Shown here: piece after piece, positions 59,540 to 64,000 of the stretch
Layout: the number at the start of each line of letters is the position of its first letter
How positions within the stretch are numbered: position 1 is the first letter of the stretch
Program-made: the position numbers and the translations under genes
Notes under the pieces: generated by a model
The model's database searches: none
Seen by the model: only the letters and a program-made list of their open reading frames with translations
What the model was told of the DNA's origin: nothing
DNA from: Conchocele bisecta
Lineage: Eukaryota; Mollusca; Bivalvia; Lucinida; Thyasiridae
Assembly (NCBI GenBank): GCA_029237695.1
Contig: CM055274.1
Span: forward strand, 23,611,505 to 23,675,504
Direction of reading: 5' to 3'
Length of the DNA stretch: 64,000 nt

Positions 59540-59840
59540 TTTATCCCGTCAACACAGTGTGTATGTGCCGTGAAACACGGTGCCGTGAAACATTTTTGAT
59601 ATCCAGTCAATACTAGTTTTGCATTTTACAGCCATTGGTAGGTGTTCACGGGATAAATAGAATAGTAGGTTAGTGCCGTGAATGGGAAAATATCTGGCGC
59701 GCACGGAAACGGGATGGGCGAGGCTCTTGGCGCGGCACGGAAACGGGATGTGCTCGGCAGAGCCTCGCCCATCCCGTTTCCTGAGCCTTGCCAGGTATGT
59801 TTTCCCATTCAAGGCACTAACCTACTATTCTCTATTTATG
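59540..59840. mobile_element. MITE family F, second complete copy
   Basis: TTTATCCCGTCAACACAGTG start, CGGTGCCGTGAAACATTTTT, CACGGGATAAATAGAATAGT, GGTTAGTGCCGTGAATGGGA, then a palindromic GGGATGGGCGAGGCTC region and CACTAACCTACTATTCTCTA. Confidence 0.75.
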
Positions 59841-60100
59841 TAAAAATTACAAACAAACGCGAGAACAATTGTAGCCGGCGTAGATGGAGGCGTCTGCATG
59901 TTTCTGAATGTGGGTTGAACCCGGAATACTCACATAAAACAAACTTAACCTGTCTGGCGACCACCATCAGATATATACATGTACTTACAACTTTAAGATC
60001 GACCCCGGAGCGCATGTGTGCGCTCTTTACTAATTATGCTATACGGTCCCGTTCGGATTAGAGCGGGGTCGGGTAGTTTCGGCCGTCTAAGACGGAACCG

Positions 60101-60335
60101 TATATGGTGTACGAACGGGGTCAAAACTAAATTTACAGGTGCAGCTATACAAATATACAGGTGCAGCTATACAAATATACAGTGCAGCTATACAAATATA
60201 CAGGTGCAGCTATAAAAAATACAGCTGCACCTGTAAATTTACATGCGCAGATGTAAAAAATACAGCTGCGCCTGTAAAAATACAGCTGCACCTGTAACAA
60301 ATACAATTTAGTTTTGACCCCGTTCGTACACCATA
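60101..60335. mobile_element. E-box-rich element, family G, complete copy
   Basis: Ends ATGGTGTACGAACGGGGTCA and TGACCCCGTTCGTACACCAT are exact inverses. The interior consists of repeated ACAGGTGCAGCTATA / ACAGCTGCACCTGTA 15-mers. Confidence 0.85.
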
Positions 60336-60540
60336 TGTACGAACGGTGTCAAAACTAAACTTACAGGTACAGCTATAAAATATACAGGTGCACCTGCATT
60401 TTTTACAGCTGCACCTGTAAATGTATAGCTGCACCTGTAAAATACATTTATAGCTGCAGCTATAAAAATACAGCTGCAGCTATATATTTACAGCTGCAGC
60501 TGTACATTTTACAGGTGTAGCTATACATTTACAGGTGCAC
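60336..60540. mobile_element. E-box-rich element, family G, partial second copy
   Basis: Restarts with ATGTACGAACGGTGTCAAAA directly after the first copy. The array continues to ACAGGTGCACCAG, where the 95-bp satellite begins. No right-hand end is present. Confidence 0.75.
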
Positions 60541-60544
60541 CAGT

Positions 60545-61320
60545 AGTAATGGGTGGCACTATGGTACGGTTTTTTAACATGTCTTTTTACATAGACGGAT
60601 TGTACCCTTGCACCGGTCGTCTATGTAAAAAACACATGTTAAAAAACGGTACCATAGGTGCCACCCCGTATTACTCCCATTATCAGGGGTGGCAACTTCT
60701 TGTATCACGCTATAGTGCCACCCCTGAACCATTTGTTGGTGATTCGTGAATTTTATCCGGGTGGAAACTTCTTTTATTACGTTATAGTGGCTAAAAAACC
60801 GTACCATAGTGCCACCCTGAACCAGGAAACTTCTTGTATTACGCTATAGTGCCACCCCTGAAGCATTTGTTGGTGATTCGTGAATTTTATCCGGGTGGAA
60901 ACTTCTTGTATTACGTTATAGTGGCTAAAAAACTGTACCATAGTGCCACCCTGAACCATTTATGCTGGAGATTCGTGAATTCTATCCGGGTGGAAACTTC
61001 TTGTATTACGTTATAGTGGCTAAAAAACCGTACCATAGTGCCACCCTGAGCCATTTTTGCTGGAGATTCGTGAATTTTATCCGGGTGGAAACTTCTTGTA
61101 TTACGTTATAGTGGCTAAAAAACCGTACCATAGTGCCACCCTGAGCCATTTTTGCTGGAGATTCGTGAATTTTATCTGGATGGAAACTTCTTTTATTACG
61201 TTATAGTGGCTAAACAACCGTGCCATAGTGCCACCCAGAAAGAAACTTCTTGTATTACGTTATAGTGGCTAACAAACCGTACCATAGTGCCAACCCTGAA
61301 CCAATCATCAATACGAGCAG
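60545..61320. repeat. 95-bp satellite array with hairpin head
   Basis: GCCACC landmarks at 60,851, 60,945, 61,040, 61,135 and 61,230 give a 94-95-bp period. The unit contains GGAGATTCGTGAATTTTATC, CGGGTGGAAACTTCTTGTAT, TACGTTATAGTGGCTAAAAA and CCGTACCATAGT. At the left end 60,549-60,665 forms a hairpin with GGTGGCACTATGGTACGGTT and TTTTACATAGACG arms. Confidence 0.9.
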
Positions 61321-61332
61321 TATGTAAGGTAT

Positions 61333-61342
61333 TCATTTCTTG
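61333..61342 (-). promoter_or_regulatory. Histone-downstream-element-like purine motif
   Basis: CAAGAAATGA begins 11 nt past the stem-loop at 61,354-61,369. The U7 snRNA-binding element of sea-urchin histone genes is CAAGAAAGA. Seven leading bases match, and the spacing is in the usual range. Confidence 0.45.
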
Positions 61343-61353
61343 AGAAAGTGTAT

Positions 61354-61369
61354 AGCCCTGAAAAGGGCT
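61354..61369 (-). terminator. Histone-type 3' stem-loop behind the Cys-rich frame
   Basis: Reads AGCCCUUUUCAGGGCU: a 6-bp stem and a UUUC loop, 16 nt in all. The metazoan histone stem-loop has the same geometry, the same loop, the U-A loop-closing pair and the G-C second pair. The outermost pair is A-U where histones have G-C. It lies 16 nt after the TAG at 61,386. Confidence 0.6.
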
Positions 61370-61385
61370 GTTGTCTTTTAGCAAA

Positions 61386-61597
61386 CTATGCATTGCACAG
61401 GTTACTCCACATATAGTCGACGACTAACTCACACGCCTCACAAATTTCGAGGTCTTTAATGTCCTCTTCTTCAAAAAAGCCTTCGTCGAGCTCTGGACAA
61501 TGGTGTTCTTCCCCGTGAGTGTCCAACACTACATAACATTTCCTCACTGTATGTAACAGTGTTCACCACACATAGAGCATTTGCCGTTCTTCTGCAT
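61386..61597 (-). pseudogene. Small Cys/His-rich protein, frameshifted
   Basis: Starts at ATG 61,597 with MQKNGKCSMCGEHCY, giving C-x2-C-x2-HC, then meets TGA at 61,544-61,546. A second frame overlapping this point continues to TAG at 61,386-61,388. That frame holds HHCPEL, an acidic stretch FFEEEDIKD and ICEAC, a second C-x2-C. Together this is about 70 residues of zinc-binding character. Frame change is by a single base, so either it is a broken gene or a frameshift is used. A TATA box lies 60 nt upstream, and a histone-type stem-loop follows. I do not recognise the family. The compact layout suggests a viral or virus-derived gene. Confidence 0.5.
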
Positions 61598-61656
61598 TGT
61601 TATGTAGTTGTTTGAACAGTTTACTGAGACTAATGAGATATAGCTGTGTGTTTTTA

Positions 61657-61665
61657 CTTTTTATA
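61657..61665 (-). promoter_or_regulatory. TATA box of the Cys-rich frame
   Basis: TATAAAAAG on the minus strand, 60 nt before the ATG at 61,597. A start site 25-30 nt downstream would leave a leader of about 30 nt. Confidence 0.5.
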
Positions 61666-61669
61666 CACA

Positions 61670-61985
61670 TCAGAAGGATTGACCTACTTTTGATAGTTTA
61701 GTCAAATTTCAGATTTTCGATCAATCAGAAAGCGCGTTGCAAACGCGTTTTGTGATATCCTAGTGGGATGTACTGTTCCTGTATATAATTTTCAAATATT
61801 TTTGACAACTCCAATATTATCAAATACATGTACATATGAAAATTTCCTAGAAATAATTTTCATCCACTTCTGACAACTCTAATATTGACATAAGTTAATG
61901 AAAATAAATATTGATTGTAAATCAATATATTGGTATTTTTCAATTTATGGTAAAATTGAATACAAGATATGTAAAGTTGTAATAA
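61670..61985. other. AT-rich intergenic region between two minus-strand frames
   Basis: No coding frame. Contains a duplicated segment with TGACAACTCCAATATTATCA (61,803) and TGACAACTCTAATATTGACA (61,868), and an inverted TTGATTGTAAATCAATATAT. Confidence 0.6.
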
Positions 61986-61988
61986 TAT

Positions 61989-61994
61989 TTTATT
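61989..61994 (-). terminator. Poly(A) signal after the 62,031 frame
   Basis: AATAAA on the minus strand, 36 nt past the stop at 62,031-62,033. This gene seems to use ordinary polyadenylation, unlike its two stem-loop neighbours. Confidence 0.5.
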
Positions 61995-62030
61995 GAACAA
62001 CAACATATTTACAACATGTATGTTTAACAT

Positions 62031-62507
62031 TCAAGAGGTATGATCTATTTCCATTGGTTCAAACTGTCTCTGTCCATGAAGCGTGAACAATGGAAGCCTT
62101 AGTCCAGGCATTGTTTCAGTATTTCCACTAATCCGTAAGTTCGGTTTACAGCGCTTAAATAAGAAATTCACAACATTTTCATTTTCAACAACTTCGTTTC
62201 TCCATTGTTCAAATGTTAATTGTTCTACTTTAATCCTTGAATCTTTGAAGAACCCCGTTGTTACTAATAGGCCTTTCGTTAACTCCTCAAACATCTCTAT
62301 TTTCTCTAATTCATCCTTGATGATCCATGGTGTGAGATATTGTTAATTTGATACTTTTAGTTTGAAAGCCAATATCAATGCTTTCCTGTATGCTATGTGA
62401 TTCAATAGATCAGTCAGAGGATTCATTGTTTCTTCAAGTGTGTCTATTCCTAGAATAATTCCGTTATAGGCCGTTCCTACTTTTATAGTCTTCAGTATCA
62501 ATCTACT
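62031..62507 (-). pseudogene. Unidentified protein of the virus-like cluster, one internal stop
   Basis: An open frame from 62,507 is interrupted by a single TAA at 62,343-62,345 and continues to 62,031. The upstream half includes GTAYNGIILGIDTLEETMNP. The downstream half includes FEELTKGLLVTTGFFKDSRI, FEQWRNEVVENENVVNFLFK and a C-terminus ending PMEIDHTS. Composition is that of a normal soluble protein, with no membrane helix or known motif. The first in-frame Met is inside the upstream half, so the true 5' end may be missing or may overlap the gene before it, whose stop is at 62,503. I do not recognise it. Confidence 0.45.
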
Positions 62508-63001
62508 TCAAGGATTGTTTAACCTGTGTATCCAAATCTTCCAACCATGATTCATTGGGTCTAAAATGGATTTTGTTTTTAATTTGTACCCACAGTCTGT
62601 ATGCTTCCAATTTCTCTTGATCGTCCAAGGCCATATCTTCGAGAATTGGATACCATTTTGACATATTTATATATGGATCCAATTTCCTCACAGCTATAGC
62701 TATAAAGAGATCTATCTGTTCATATTGACATGTGTTTACACACAGTTGATGACGTACTTGATTGACATGTTCAAGATGACAAGAATGCTCAATCTGACAT
62801 CCTTCACACTTTTTTAATTAATGATTGAAGCTCTTTAACCATACATCTGTAGAATGTATCATGTATTATCTTTTTTCGTCGTGGTGTTTCTCTGGATTTC
62901 GTCACCAGACAAACATCGTTTTGTAGCCACAACTCATAATTACATCCAATCAGTGTTAGTAGTCGGAGAGCACTTCTCGTAGACTGTTTATTATAATCTG
63001 G
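62503..63001 (-). pseudogene. Duplicated gene of the virus-like cluster, copy 1
   Basis: Two frames joined at an A6 run (62,810-62,815). The first carries STRSALRLLTLIGCNYELWL and IIHDTFYRCMVKELQSLI. The second carries CEGCQIEHSCHLEHV, a Cys/His cluster of zinc-binding type, then LDDQEKLEAYRLWVQIKNKI and FRPNESWLEDL to a TAG at 62,503. The first frame overlaps the end of the capsid-like frame at 62,956-63,132, a compact arrangement typical of viral genomes. Apart from the single-base slip the gene looks intact. Function unknown. Copy 2 is at 63,161-63,606. Confidence 0.5.
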
Positions 63002-63132
63002 TTATCAAGTTCTGTAAATACGATTAAGTTGATGACCTTGTCGATTACAGCGACAAACTGAAGCTCAAGTCGTAGCTTTCCAGTTCTTATAGGATATATG
63101 TGTGCCTCTTCTTTGTCCTGGACAATATCCAT
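62956..63132 (-). pseudogene. 58-residue frame resembling the C-terminus of a viral capsid-type protein
   Basis: Starts at ATG 63,132, immediately after an in-frame stop, and ends TAA at 62,956. The stretch RTGKLRLELQF followed by a hydrophobic INLIVFTELDNQI resembles, from memory, the C-terminal end of a family of uncharacterised animal-genome proteins (named after worm F54H12.2) that occur in Polinton/adinto-like contexts. Such proteins are several hundred residues long, so this is at most a C-terminal fragment. The assignment is weak and needs a profile search. Confidence 0.3.
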
Positions 63133-63160
63133 TTACTTATTCATCGTAATCCTCGTGAAA

Positions 63161-63606
63161 TCATTTCCAGGATTGTTTGACTTGTTTTTTCAACGGTTCC
63201 AACCACGATTCATTGGGTCTAAAACGGATTTTGTTTTTAATGTGTACCCACAGTCTGTATGCTTCCAATTTCTCTTGATCGTCCAATGCCATATCTTTGA
63301 GAATTTGATACCATTCTTCCATAATGTTATAGTGACCTAATTTTCGTAGAGCTGTCAATGTGAATAAATCTGTTTGTTCAGACGTATATGTGAATAAGCT
63401 AAAGTCATGCTGTAATTGACTTGGATGTTCAACCTGACATCCATAACAATTGTCATTTACTTTTTTTTAAATTAATGATTGAAGTTGTTCAACCATACAT
63501 CTGTTAAATGTGTCATGTATTATCGTTCTTTGTCGGGTGTTTCTCGGGATTTCTTTACCAGACAAACATCGTTTTGTCACCACAACTCATAATTATACCC
63601 CATCAT
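63161..63606 (-). pseudogene. Duplicated gene of the virus-like cluster, copy 2 (decayed)
   Basis: Starts at tandem ATGs (63,601-63,606). It has NYELW followed by TGA where copy 1 has a Leu codon, a frameshift near 63,530, and a TAA after MVEQLQSLI near 63,466. The zinc-type cluster here reads CYGCQVEHPSQLQHD. The last 65 residues (to TGA at 63,161) parallel copy 1. The stretch LDDQEKLEAYRLWVHIKNKI is almost unchanged, and its DNA is over 90% identical to copy 1, while the flanks are strongly diverged. Confidence 0.5.
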
Positions 63607-63679
63607 TTTTATTGTTTATTATCTAAAAGTACTGTATAATATTTGTTGTTTCTAGAGCGAATGCTTGAATATTTGTATT

Positions 63680-63695
63680 GGCCCTGAAAAGGGCA
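63680..63695 (-). terminator. Second histone-type stem-loop
   Basis: Reads UGCCCUUUUCAGGGCC: five stem pairs plus one mismatched outer pair, and the same UUUC loop. It lies about 20 nt behind the stop at 63,716. It shares the upstream AAGACAA and downstream ATACA with the stem-loop at 61,354-61,369. The downstream CAAGCATTC matches the U7 element only in its first four bases. Confidence 0.55.
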
Positions 63696-63715
63696 TTTTG
63701 TCTTGATTATGTGAA

Positions 63716-63955
63716 TTAAGTGTGTTGTTGATCATACTTAATCACTCTTTTGATGTATTTTTTATGATCACCACAGTCCCGTGACCCACAGCTTCTACAT
63801 GTTAAGATAAATCTGTGTGTAGTCCTCTTGCTAGGTTTTCCACGAATCGTATATGACGGTGCAGGATTTCTCTGTATCTCTTCATCCCAGTCTTCGTGTT
63901 GTGGTTGTTCAATAGCTCTCTCATCATTACCCCAGTTTGCTGTAGGCTTAGACAT
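63716..63955 (-). CDS. 79-residue protein with C-x2-C-x4-C-x2-H motif
   Basis: I start it at the Met of MSKPTANWGNDERAIEQ (63,955), although the frame stays open to the window edge and an earlier Met exists at 63,997. The N-terminal half is acidic and Gln/Asp-rich. The middle is Pro/Ser/Lys/Thr-rich. The C-terminus has LTCRSCGSRDCGDHKKYIKR, a possible zinc site (C-x2-C-x4-C-x2-H), in a basic context. It is intact, ending at TAA 63,716, 20 nt before a histone-type stem-loop. A small acidic-to-basic zinc protein could bind nucleic acid, but no family is recognised. Confidence 0.5.
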   Translation of the reverse strand: MSKPTANWGNDERAIEQPQHEDWDEEIQRNPAPSYTIRGKPSKRTTHRFILTCRSCGSRDCGDHKKYIKRVIKYDQQHT

Positions 63956-64000
63956 CGTGTTCGATGAAACATGTGAAGTATGTGTTACAAAACACATGCT

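Noticed and set aside
61354..63695. Real histone genes near the histone-type stem-loops
   Set aside because: None of the neighbouring frames has a histone fold or histone-like composition.

Overview
This window reads as non-coding, repeat-dominated animal DNA, most likely from a bivalve mollusc. The grounds are: (i) short interspersed elements whose tail ends in a GACCTTAGCTGTTGATAGG-type block, GTTAAAC and AAAC repeats; (ii) foldback and MITE-like families whose general style is familiar from bivalve genomes; (iii) a gene broken by kilobase introns with GT/AG junctions; (iv) no dense long reading frames. The taxon is an inference from style, not from a search. There are two 500-base runs of N (5706-6205 and 49110-49609), and both fall inside repeats.

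Layout. 1-7.7 kb is a mosaic of SINEs, MITEs and a 31-bp minisatellite. Much of it recurs in inverted orientation and in largely preserved order at 34.2-44.9 kb. 7,778-11,763 is one 3,986-bp foldback-type element. Its arms are arrays of a ~345-bp unit packed with AAAC-N4-GTTT near-palindromes, its core is a 65-bp repeat array, and it is flanked by the 6-bp duplication GTTCAT. 12.1-15.9 kb holds further nested elements, including a SINE with a 13-bp target duplication inside an E-box-rich element. 16.8-19.8 kb (minus strand) is a CR1-type LINE: a 2A-like motif, an endonuclease and a reverse transcriptase that are broken by frameshifts and by a deletion removing the catalytic palm core. 20-34 kb is mostly anonymous sequence with scattered MITEs.

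46.9-54.1 kb (minus strand) contains the one conventional gene I could assemble. It is a Shisa/CYYR1-like, Cys-rich, single-pass membrane adaptor. Three exons have matching splice phases (51,463-51,661; 48,103-48,242; 46,913-46,992), and a probable signal-peptide exon lies near 54,057-54,102. Its introns are filled with repeats.

54-61.3 kb is again foldback elements and tandem arrays, including dense CAGGTG/CAGCTG arrays and a 95-bp satellite. From 61.3 kb to the end is a compact cluster of short minus-strand reading frames, with a TATA box, short UTRs, overlapping frames and a tandemly duplicated gene. It looks like a decaying viral or Polinton-like insertion. Two unrelated small Cys/His-rich frames in it each end 16-21 nt before a 16-nt stem-loop of the exact histone-mRNA type, one followed by a CAAGAAA element. 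That is the most unusual observation in the window.
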